This document shows positions 1 to 6,596 of a stretch of 11,696 nucleotides of DNA, one piece after another. A program made the position numbers and the translations under genes. The notes beneath the pieces are model-generated. The model was given only the letters and a program-made list of their open reading frames with translations, was not told the origin of the DNA and searched no databases. The stretch is from CAYJIL01 sp964370235 (GTDB lineage Bacteria > Bacteroidota > Bacteroidia > Bacteroidales > Rikenellaceae), in the NCBI GenBank assembly GCA_964370235.1, contig CAYJIL010000074.1, forward strand, positions 1 to 11,696, read 5' to 3'. Positions within the stretch are counted from its first letter, which is position 1. Each line of letters opens with the position of its first letter.

Positions 1-128
1 ATTGTTTACTATAAATAATTTGTTTTTCTTCGGTTTAATATACGAGTAATTTGTGTGCTTAAACTACTAATTGGTAGCCAATATAGATATAATCACACTA
101 AAATACCAAAAAATATAGTAATATCTGC

Positions 129-159
129 TTTGTAACATGCTTAGATAATTGTAATTTTG
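129..159 (+). promoter_or_regulatory. Bacteroidota-type promoter for the SDR gene
   Basis: A -33 element TTTG at 129-132 is followed, after 19 bases, by a -7 box TAATTTTG at 152-159 that matches the Bacteroidota consensus TAnnTTTG exactly. The expected transcription start is near 166, giving a leader of about 12 bases before the ATG at 179. The rest of 1-178 is very AT-rich. Apart from a weak 5-base stem (ATTGG/CCAAT, 70-82), I see nothing else in it. Confidence 0.6.
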
Positions 160-178
160 TATAAAATCATTTATATAT

Positions 179-1000
179 ATGACAAAAATAGCACTCATAA
201 CTGGTTCGACAGACGGTATTGGTAGAGCCACCGCAATTGCCCTTGCAAGAGAGGGTTATACTATACACATTTTGGGGCGAAACTCCCAGCGAGGAGCCCA
301 AGTGCTTAGTATAGTAAAAGATATTAACCCACGTGCCGAGCACCGTTTCTATGAAGCCAACCTACTAACAATCGAAGGGAACAATAGTTTTTTGGATATA
401 TACACAAACCAGCACACATCGCTAGATTTGCTTGTGCTGAATGCCAATATATTCCCCAAAAAATCATCACTTGGGGTCGATGGTATAGACAATGTGTTTA
501 TGATTAGCTTTTTATCTAGATATATGTTTTCGTTAAGGCTAGATAACTTACTAAAAAAAGGGAACGATGCACGAGTAGTTCATATAGGTGGTGCAACATA
601 CATAAAAACAAAGATGGATTACACCAAGCTAAGCCAAGATGGCAACTCAACCATGAGCGCAACGGGTTATGGATTTTTGGCTTGTAATCTGTTTGTTAAC
701 TTTGCAAATAGCGAGGGTTTTAGCTCTATTCCATATGAGTTTTATGAGCCAGGCATCGTTAATACCAATGTTGTCAAGAGCCAAAGTGCATTACTTCGCT
801 TTGCCTCTAGGCTTATGGGCATGATAGAGCCACAAACAGCAGGAGACAATATTGCCAAACACATTGTAACTACCAATAGCCAAGATGTAGCAGGCAAGTT
901 TTTTAACTCAAAGGGTACTAAATTGCCCAAGAAAGAGGTAGTAAATGGTAAACAAGCATATAACGAGCTAATGGTTTACTGCGCAAAGCTAGCCAAGTAG
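179..1000 (+). CDS. Short-chain dehydrogenase/reductase-like protein with a degraded active site
   Basis: This 273-residue protein has a Rossmann fold of the SDR superfamily, probably cytoplasmic since no signal peptide or membrane segment is seen. The nucleotide-binding glycine motif TGSTDGIG is intact at residues 8-15, with an arginine at 34 (LGR) that often marks NADP preference. The NNAG motif is changed to NAN (88-90), and the post-catalytic PG motif is PGIVNT (191-196). The usual catalytic serine after beta-5 is replaced by glycines (VVHIGGAT, G137-G138). The YxxxK motif reads Y164-GFL-A168, so the lysine is missing. A nucleotide may still bind, but normal SDR catalysis looks unlikely. 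The C-terminal half resembles the retinol dehydrogenase/WWOX-like branch. The gene stands alone behind its own promoter and codon use matches the neighbours, so it is not an obvious pseudogene. Substrate unknown. Confidence 0.85.
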   Translation: MTKIALITGSTDGIGRATAIALAREGYTIHILGRNSQRGAQVLSIVKDINPRAEHRFYEANLLTIEGNNSFLDIYTNQHTSLDLLVLNANIFPKKSSLGVDGIDNVFMISFLSRYMFSLRLDNLLKKGNDARVVHIGGATYIKTKMDYTKLSQDGNSTMSATGYGFLACNLFVNFANSEGFSSIPYEFYEPGIVNTNVVKSQSALLRFASRLMGMIEPQTAGDNIAKHIVTTNSQDVAGKFFNSKGTKLPKKEVVNGKQAYNELMVYCAKLAK

Positions 1001-1002
1001 CG

Positions 1003-1025
1003 GTAGTTTAGCTTTATAAAACTAC
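1003..1025 (+). terminator. Weak hairpin after the SDR gene
   Basis: A 7-base inverted repeat GTAGTTT (1003-1009) and AAACTAC (1019-1025) flanks a 9-base loop directly after the stop codon at 998-1000. The stem is AT-rich and has no clean T tract after it, so it is only a possible terminator. Confidence 0.3.
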
Positions 1026-1198
1026 TATTGCTTAGAATAAAACTGCATACCTTTTGATTTTAAGCAATTTACAGCAAAAATCAAAATTAAGGTGCTTTAA
1101 AAAAGAGTTTTACCGATTTTTTACATAGTACGACCTATCACCTCTTCAGAATTCGATCCTAAAGTTTTCTTGGACACCAATAATAGTTACTTTTCAAT
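1026..1198. other. Intergenic region with an A/T inverted repeat, no gene
   Basis: The gap between the SDR and acyltransferase genes (1001-1314) holds no open reading frame of note on either strand. It contains a 10-base perfect inverted repeat TTTTGATTTT (1052-1061) and AAAATCAAAA (1077-1086) around a 15-base loop. This could be a weak terminator or a chance product of AT-rich sequence. The segment 1110-1182 is less AT-rich than its surroundings, but I recognise nothing in it. Confidence 0.4.
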
Positions 1199-1230
1199 TT
1201 TGCATACATTACATATTGTTACTATATTTG
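1199..1230 (+). promoter_or_regulatory. Bacteroidota-type promoter for the acyltransferase-esterase unit
   Basis: A -33 TTTG at 1199-1202 and a -7 box TATATTTG at 1223-1230 are separated by 20 bases, a full match to the Bacteroidota promoter. The predicted transcription start is near 1237, leaving a leader of about 78 bases before the ATG at 1315. That is long enough for some post-transcriptional control, though I see no clear structure in it. Confidence 0.65.
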
Positions 1231-1314
1231 CGGCTTTAACAGTTAACAATAAACTAACCCACACCCAATGCCACTATATGCAAAGGGAAAGAATAACAAA
1301 AACTTAAATTTATT

Positions 1315-2445
1315 ATGAAGAACAAAGAAGCATCAAGAGTTGTATTCTTAGATTACTTGAGAGTTATAGCCATATTTATGGTTTTACTACTACACTCTTG
1401 TGAGTTGTATTTTATGGGAGCCGATGGAGCTGTTGCACAAATTGCCGACGAAGATTACTGGTGGTTGAGCCTATTTTCCACTGTTACTAGGGTTTGTGTG
1501 CCATTGTTTGTGATGGCCTCGGGCTATTTGCTACTACCACTAAAAGAGAATCAAGATATTCCAGCTTTCTTTAAAAAGCGCTTTGTTCGTGTTTTCATAC
1601 CTTTTGCCATAGTGTCGCTATGCTATCTTATACTACCCTACTTTTGGGGTGCAACAGATGGCGAGGCAATAAAAATGGGTTTGGTGCGCCTACTATTCAA
1701 TTTTAATGGAGCGAGCGCACATTTGTGGTTTGTATATATGATTTTGGGACTATATATGTTTATGCCTGTCTTGTCGCCATGGCTATCAAAAGTAGGCAAA
1801 AAGGGAGAGCAGGCGTTTTTGGCAGTGTGGCTACTAGCATCGACATGTTACCTAGCCAAAGGATTTTTACCACAAGTGCTAGGTTCGCTATATGCCGACT
1901 CGGTATCAGACGGAAGATATGCCCCAACCTTTTATGGCGAATCGTTCTGGAATGAGTTTAGCACAATATACTACTTCTCGGGTTTTATTGGCTACCTTGT
2001 GCTTGCACACTACATTCGCTTTCATATTAACTGGAGCCTAAAAAAGAGCATGCTTATTGGTGGTGGATTGTTTATGGCTGGGTTTGTGTTCACCGCCATC
2101 GACTACTACTATCAGCTACAATCTTGCGAAATGCTATGGCAGCTAGATATGAACTCTCGCAACTGTACCATAAATGTTGTGGCAATGACATTTGGTGCTT
2201 TTGTTATGTTAAAGCATATAAATTATAGTGGCAAAGGCTTTGGTATCATCGAAGAGGTATCGAATCTTAGCTTTGGTGTCTACCTATGGCATATTTTCTT
2301 CTTGGTTGTTATGTATAACCTTATTGATGGGCAATTTGACAATCTTACGAATATGCTTTTGATATGGATATCGACCATGATTATTACGCTAGTGTTCGTA
2401 AAAATTGTTAAGCTACTACCCAAAGGCAAATATCTTGTTGGATAG
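1315..2445 (+). CDS. Acyltransferase_3 family membrane O-acyltransferase
   Basis: This 376-residue polytopic inner-membrane protein belongs to the acyltransferase_3 family (OafA/WecH-like), which moves acyl groups, usually acetyl, onto surface glycans, lipids or small molecules. The family signature is at the start: FLDYLR (11-16) with R16, then H27 at the end of the first membrane helix, both conserved in the family. A basic segment FFKKRFVRV (85-93) precedes helix 3, HLWFVYMILG lies at 136-145, and the last part holds SFGVYLWHIFFL (319-330). I count about ten hydrophobic helices, and the length is normal for a stand-alone member. Unlike OafA it has no fused C-terminal SGNH domain, but the next gene, 50 bases on with no promoter between, encodes a secreted protein with two SGNH domains. 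The acyl acceptor cannot be read from the sequence. Confidence 0.9.
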   Translation: MKNKEASRVVFLDYLRVIAIFMVLLLHSCELYFMGADGAVAQIADEDYWWLSLFSTVTRVCVPLFVMASGYLLLPLKENQDIPAFFKKRFVRVFIPFAIVSLCYLILPYFWGATDGEAIKMGLVRLLFNFNGASAHLWFVYMILGLYMFMPVLSPWLSKVGKKGEQAFLAVWLLASTCYLAKGFLPQVLGSLYADSVSDGRYAPTFYGESFWNEFSTIYYFSGFIGYLVLAHYIRFHINWSLKKSMLIGGGLFMAGFVFTAIDYYYQLQSCEMLWQLDMNSRNCTINVVAMTFGAFVMLKHINYSGKGFGIIEEVSNLSFGVYLWHIFFLVVMYNLIDGQFDNLTNMLLIWISTMIITLVFVKIVKLLPKGKYLVG

Positions 2446-2495
2446 TAACAATAGATACCTTACAGTATGATATACTAACCCTATTATAAATCATT

Positions 2496-4589
2496 ATGAA
2501 AATAAAGATCACCCTACTGACCCTTGCTCTGCTAGCTGTGTGCATGGTTAGCCTAATGGCACAAACCAAGGTTGCTTGTGTTGGCAATAGCACCACCTAT
2601 GGCACATCAATTGGTGGTAGAGAGTTAAACTCATACCCCGCCCAGCTACAAACATATTTGGGCGATGACTATATTGTAGCAAACTTTGGTGCAAGCACTG
2701 CCACAGCACACACAAACGGGGCTAGCTCCTACTCTAGTAGTAGCGAATATAGCGAATCCCTAAAATTTAACCCCAATGTTGTACTCATCGATCTGGGGAT
2801 GAACGACAGCAAAACAACAATCTCTATTGATAGTTACAAAAAAGATTATCAGACGATTATCGATTCATACAAAAAACTAAAATCACAACCTCGCATAGTG
2901 TTAGTTACCCCCACCAGAAGCTACAACACACAAGAGGAGATGATAAGCGATGCAGATATACAACAAAAAGTTAGACCTATCATCGAGCAGCTAGCCTATG
3001 AGAACAATGTAGAGATATTTGATGCCTACTCGCTATTTGACAAAGAGCACCAAGCTCACCTAATGCCAAACAAAGTGCATCCATCGTCTATTGGAGCAGG
3101 TATCATTGCCCAAAACATATATCGTATGCTAACGAGCGAGCGAGACGCACAGTTCGATATATTCAAAAAACTAGGCAGTGGCAAACCATTCAGTTTTTAT
3201 GGTTACAAGGGGCAGGAGTATAACAGTAACGGGCTTAGCTACATGGTCGTAAAACCAAAGATTGCAAATAAAAAGCACTCGTGGGTGCTGCGTGCACGCT
3301 TTTGGGGGCACGAGCCACAGCTAGATATAAAGCTGCTAGAGCTAGGTTTTCATATTGCCTACTGCGACGTTGCCAACTTGTATGGTGCGCCATCGGCAGT
3401 TAAAAGATGGGACAAATTTTATAAAATGATGAGCCAAGCAGGGCTTAACTCCAAAGTAGTACTAGAGGGTATGAGTCGTGGTGGTTTGGTATCATATAAT
3501 TGGGCGGTGGATAATTGCGATAAAGTATCGGCAATATATGCCGATGCTCCGGTTCTAGATCTCAAAAGCTGGCCTATGGGAATGGGCGACTATGAGGGTT
3601 CAAAGGAGTGTACCGATCAAATGCTCGAGGCATATGGCACAACAAGTGAGCAGATGCTTGCCTACAAAGCAAACCCTATCGATCATGCTGCAAAAATTGC
3701 AGCGGCATCGATTCCCGTTATGCACGTTGTGGGCGATGCAGACAAAATTGTGCCTTTGCACGAGAACACGACAATATTCCATGAGCGTCTAAAAAAAGCA
3801 AATGGAACTATGGAGCTAATAGTTAAGAATGGTGTTGGTCACCACCCACACTCATTATATGTACCAGAGCCTATAATTCGTTTTATACTAAAGGCAGAGG
3901 GCATAGCCGAAAATATGTGTGTGAGGCCTGTACGTGGTAACGAGTTTCGCCCCGGAGCAGGCTGGTATAATGGTGCCGACTGGAACCTCACAGCCCAAGA
4001 CATAACACAAACCCTAGCCCAAAACAAAGTAGATATTCTGATGCTGGGCAACTCTATTACTCAGGGATTTGCCGTAAATCGCAAATTGGTGGGCTCGTGT
4101 GCTGGCAACCAAGAGCTAAAGGCTATATTTGGAGACCTTAGCTGGGAGTCGGCAGGTATTTCGGGCGATAGAACTCAGCATTTATTGTGGCGTATAAAAA
4201 ATGGTAGCTACAACAAGGCCAAGCCCAAGTATGTGACCATAGCTATTGGTGTAAACAATGTTGGCGACAGCGACCAGCAGGTGTATGAGGGAATAATGGC
4301 AGTAACAGATGCTGCACTAAAGGAGTTCCCACAAGCAAAAATAATATTGTTTGGTATGTTACCAACTGCCGCTAGCGAAAAGCGTAACCAAATATTCCAT
4401 TCGGTTATCGACAAAATTGGCAAAACACAACTAAATTCACGAGTTATATTTGTTGACCCTCGTGGACGATTTGCCGACTCTAGTGGCAAGCCAATCAAGA
4501 GCCTATATAGCCCCGACCAAATTCACCTAGTAGCCTCGGGCTACAAAGTGTGGGCAGAGCTTATAGTCGACACAATTAAATCGTTATAA
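2496..4589 (+). CDS. Secreted three-domain esterase (SGNH, alpha/beta hydrolase, SGNH)
   Basis: This 697-residue exported protein starts with a Sec signal peptide (about 1-22, ending LMAQ). Domain 1 (about 25-212) is an SGNH/GDSL hydrolase: S32 in GNST (30-33), G65 (block II), N103 in GMND (101-104) and H195 in block V, where the usual Asp three residues earlier is N192. Domain 2 (about 225-468) is an alpha/beta hydrolase: nucleophile S327 in GMSRG (325-329), probable acid D416 in GDAD (413-416) and probable H449 in GVGHH. Domain 3 (about 505-697) is a second SGNH domain, of the platelet-activating-factor-acetylhydrolase-like type: S520 in GNSIT (518-522), G557 in GISGD, N587 in GVNN, and D674 and H677 in DQIH. 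It probably removes acetyl or other acyl groups from glycans in the periplasm or outside the cell. There is no C-terminal sorting domain and no lipobox. It probably shares a transcript with the acyltransferase. Confidence 0.85.
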   Translation: MKIKITLLTLALLAVCMVSLMAQTKVACVGNSTTYGTSIGGRELNSYPAQLQTYLGDDYIVANFGASTATAHTNGASSYSSSSEYSESLKFNPNVVLIDLGMNDSKTTISIDSYKKDYQTIIDSYKKLKSQPRIVLVTPTRSYNTQEEMISDADIQQKVRPIIEQLAYENNVEIFDAYSLFDKEHQAHLMPNKVHPSSIGAGIIAQNIYRMLTSERDAQFDIFKKLGSGKPFSFYGYKGQEYNSNGLSYMVVKPKIANKKHSWVLRARFWGHEPQLDIKLLELGFHIAYCDVANLYGAPSAVKRWDKFYKMMSQAGLNSKVVLEGMSRGGLVSYNWAVDNCDKVSAIYADAPVLDLKSWPMGMGDYEGSKECTDQMLEAYGTTSEQMLAYKANPIDHAAKIAAASIPVMHVVGDADKIVPLHENTTIFHERLKKANGTMELIVKNGVGHHPHSLYVPEPIIRFILKAEGIAENMCVRPVRGNEFRPGAGWYNGADWNLTAQDITQTLAQNKVDILMLGNSITQGFAVNRKLVGSCAGNQELKAIFGDLSWESAGISGDRTQHLLWRIKNGSYNKAKPKYVTIAIGVNNVGDSDQQVYEGIMAVTDAALKEFPQAKIILFGMLPTAASEKRNQIFHSVIDKIGKTQLNSRVIFVDPRGRFADSSGKPIKSLYSPDQIHLVASGYKVWAELIVDTIKSL

Positions 4590-4611
4590 CAAAGACAAGT
4601 AATTTGCCATG

Positions 4612-5304
4612 CTACTTTAGCCCCAATATCGCAAGCACCTCCGAACGGTAGCTCTCCGATATTGGGATAGAGGTGCGACCAAATATTATGGTGTTGCGCT
4701 CTAGCACTTTTACCTTTGAAAGGTTAACTATAAAGGAGCGATGTACTCGGCGAAAAATATCGCTAGGCAGTGTAGACTCTATCCCCTTGAGTGTGGATAG
4801 GGTCTTTATTTGTGTACCATCGGCAAGGGCTATCGACACATAATCACGCAATGACTCTAGGTATAGAATCTCTGAGTAGTTAATTTTTATTAGGCGGTAA
4901 TCTGCCTTAACCACCATATAGTCGTTTGCCTCGAGGTTTGACTTATCGCCCATTAGCCTTTCGACCTTGTCGACACAACGAGAAAAACTATCGTAGCTTA
5001 TTGGCTTTAGAAGATAGTCTACCGCATCGACCCTAAAGCCCTCTAGTGCATACTGCGAAAAGGCAGTTGTAAACACAACCTTTGTCTTAAAGGCATCGAT
5101 GTGTGAGGCTAGCTCGATACCTGTCATCGACGGCATTTGTATGTCGAGAAAAAGCAAATCGGGCTGATCCCTAGTAATAGCCTCTAGGGCTAACTTGGGC
5201 GAATTATAACCACCAATAAACTCTAGTTTTGGGTGGTTAACGATATATGATTTAATTAGAGATAGAGCTAGTGGCTCGTCGTCTACTGCTATACATTTAA
5301 TCAT
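4612..5304 (-). CDS. LytTR-family response regulator
   Basis: This 230-residue cytoplasmic DNA-binding regulator has an N-terminal receiver domain (1-118): acidic pair D8-D9, phospho-acceptor D54 in LFLDIQMP, switch threonine T79 or T80, and K100 in LLKPIS. A C-terminal LytTR domain (about 128-230) carries the characteristic RVHRSFIVNL segment (186-195). Length and layout are standard for the LytR/AlgR class, and all receiver residues are intact. Its start codon overlaps the end of the histidine kinase gene by 8 bases, so the two are translationally coupled partners. LytTR domains bind direct repeats about two helical turns apart. The region upstream of this pair contains such an array (6404-6534), making it the likely target. 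The 3' end converges on the esterase gene with only 22 bases between stop codons. Confidence 0.93.
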   Translation of the reverse strand: MIKCIAVDDEPLALSLIKSYIVNHPKLEFIGGYNSPKLALEAITRDQPDLLFLDIQMPSMTGIELASHIDAFKTKVVFTTAFSQYALEGFRVDAVDYLLKPISYDSFSRCVDKVERLMGDKSNLEANDYMVVKADYRLIKINYSEILYLESLRDYVSIALADGTQIKTLSTLKGIESTLPSDIFRRVHRSFIVNLSKVKVLERNTIIFGRTSIPISESYRSEVLAILGLK

Positions 5305-6355
5305 TTTGCTGAGTATTAATAATTAGTGTCACAATATAATCATTATCGGTTCTATTTACATCGTAGCTATATCCATGTGGGTATATGAGGTCGAGACGGC
5401 GAACCAAATTGGCAAGCCCAATGCCCGAGCCACTACGATCTTGGGCACTCTTGGGGTGGTTGCTGTTTGAACAGACAAACAAAATTTGCCCCTCCATTAT
5501 GCTCATCCTTATGTTTATATAACACTCCTCTTGGCTATCGACACCATGCTTAAAGGCATTCTCGACCAGCGAGATAAATAGCAGTGGGGCAACCTTTATA
5601 CCTGCTGTGTTTTTGGGAAGATCTACCGTTACCTTTACTCCATCGCCAAAGCGAAGACACATTAAGTCGCAATAACTACCTATAAAGCGCACCTCCTTTT
5701 CGAGCTCTACCACCTTGTAGTCTGAGTCATATAGCTGGTAGCGCAAAAGATCACACACGCTCAAAAGCGACGACTGTGCAACCGAGGGGTTAAACGATAT
5801 GAGTGCATATATATTATTAAGCGAATTAAACAAAAAATGTGGATTGAGCTGGTTTTTGAGCGATGCAAGTTCCATCTCTACACGCATGCGTTCTGACTCT
5901 CTAATTTTTTGCTGTGCGTCTAACCATTTTCTTGTCATCTTAATGCTTAGAGCTGGAGCTACAACTAGTATGCTAAAAAAGATATAGCCTACAATAGAGT
6001 GACGAAGTGGTTCGCGCTTTGGCTCAAAATCATACTCCTTTTGAACGTAGCTATCCATAAGCTCACCCAACTCGTGCATAGCATAGAACATTAGAGTAAA
6101 CACCACAATATTCACCAGAATATAGGCAGTGATCTTTCGTCTAAATAATAGCTTTTCTATTAACAGCGAATAATTAAAATAAAATAGCGATATATATGCT
6201 AGATTGGGAACGATAATAAGCAGGTTGAATTCACGCCCCACCATCGACCCATAAGCGTGCATTATGGCAAGCAATATAACCCACACCGAACAGTGTATAA
6301 TTACACTTTGCAGGCCTTTGGGCAGCATACTATTTATTTTATCTCGAAGTTTCAT
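5297..6355 (-). CDS. LytS/YehU-type sensor histidine kinase
   Basis: This 352-residue inner-membrane sensor kinase has four predicted membrane helices (about 17-36, 45-66, 75-97, 119-138). A short coiled linker (about 140-168) leads into the His_kinase domain with phospho-acceptor H173 in NQLNPHFLFNSLNN. The HATPase_c domain has its N box LVENAFKHG (263-271) with N266, and a glycine-rich GSGIGLANL (309-317). There is no separate periplasmic or PAS sensor domain, so the signal is probably sensed in or at the membrane. The architecture is the common Bacteroidota form that pairs with LytTR regulators. It is the first gene of a two-gene operon with its own promoter at 6371-6402 and is divergent from the efflux operon, which suggests it detects the stress or compound the pump deals with. 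The ligand is unknown. Confidence 0.93.
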   Translation of the reverse strand: MKLRDKINSMLPKGLQSVIIHCSVWVILLAIMHAYGSMVGREFNLLIIVPNLAYISLFYFNYSLLIEKLLFRRKITAYILVNIVVFTLMFYAMHELGELMDSYVQKEYDFEPKREPLRHSIVGYIFFSILVVAPALSIKMTRKWLDAQQKIRESERMRVEMELASLKNQLNPHFLFNSLNNIYALISFNPSVAQSSLLSVCDLLRYQLYDSDYKVVELEKEVRFIGSYCDLMCLRFGDGVKVTVDLPKNTAGIKVAPLLFISLVENAFKHGVDSQEECYINIRMSIMEGQILFVCSNSNHPKSAQDRSGSGIGLANLVRRLDLIYPHGYSYDVNRTDNDYIVTLIINTQQND

Positions 6356-6370
6356 ATTTACTTTTTTTTA

Positions 6371-6402
6371 CAAAGATAGCCCATATACACTAGCTGTGCA
6401 AC
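6371..6402 (-). promoter_or_regulatory. Promoter of the kinase-regulator operon
   Basis: Read on the minus strand, the -7 box is TATCTTTG (6378-6371), an exact TAnnTTTG match. The -33 element GTTG (6402-6399) lies 20 bases upstream. The predicted start of transcription is near 6364, which leaves a leader of only about 9 bases before the kinase start codon at 6355. The first operator box (6404-6412) abuts the -33 element. Confidence 0.55.
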
Positions 6403-6403
6403 G

Positions 6404-6534
6404 TTTTATCGACCGAAGCAGCCATTTTGTCGATGTAAAGTAATTGGTCGAATAATTAGCCCCATTCATCGGTAACAAAGGGCACAAATCGATAAAAAAA
6501 GTGTATTGGTCGGCAAATCATGATCATTAATCGA
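6404..6534 (+). promoter_or_regulatory. Seven-box direct-repeat operator array, probable LytTR sites
   Basis: Seven 9-base boxes fit WTTNRTCGR, all in the same direction: TTTTATCGA (6404-6412), TTTTGTCGA (6425-6433), ATTGGTCGA (6443-6451), ATTCATCGG (6464-6472), ACAAATCGA (6484-6492, two mismatches), ATTGGTCGG (6505-6513) and ATTAATCGA (6526-6534). Start-to-start distances are 21, 18, 21, 20, 21 and 21 bases, so all boxes lie on nearly the same face of the helix. These account for every TCG on the plus strand between 6401 and 6540. LytTR regulators are known to bind two direct repeats about 21 bases apart, and a LytTR regulator is encoded next door. Assignment to that regulator is an inference. 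Confidence 0.65.
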
Positions 6535-6563
6535 ACATGTTTTTTTAGGCCGTTTTTGCTACA

Positions 6564-6571
6564 TAATTTTG
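6564..6571 (+). promoter_or_regulatory. Promoter -7 box of the efflux operon, no -33 element
   Basis: TAATTTTG is an exact match to the Bacteroidota -7 consensus, 25 bases before the ATG at 6597. The expected -33 position (about 6538-6545) is a T run with no TTG at any usual spacing. A strong -7 box without -33 is what an activator-dependent promoter would look like. The nearest operator box is centred about 47 bases upstream of the predicted start near 6578. Confidence 0.5.
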
Positions 6572-6596
6572 CAGCAGAAACAAAACATACAAACAT

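Noticed and set aside
1052..1086. 10-base inverted repeat as a terminator or small RNA
   Set aside because: The stem is nearly all A and T with a 15-base loop, so it is unstable. It is kept only as a note in the intergenic entry.
1110..1182. Less AT-rich segment that reads as about 18 open codons on the minus strand, perhaps the tail of a lost gene
   Set aside because: Too short to assign to any family, and there are no inverted repeats at its edges to support a mobile element relic.
6520..6527. Palindrome ATGATCAT between operator boxes 6 and 7
   Set aside because: Only 8 bases with no extension of symmetry. It falls in spacer sequence and has no second copy nearby.
6404..6534. Regularly spaced short repeats that could suggest a CRISPR array
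   Set aside because: Repeats are only 9 bases, are degenerate and lie between two divergent promoters. CRISPR repeats are longer and near identical, and no cas genes are present.
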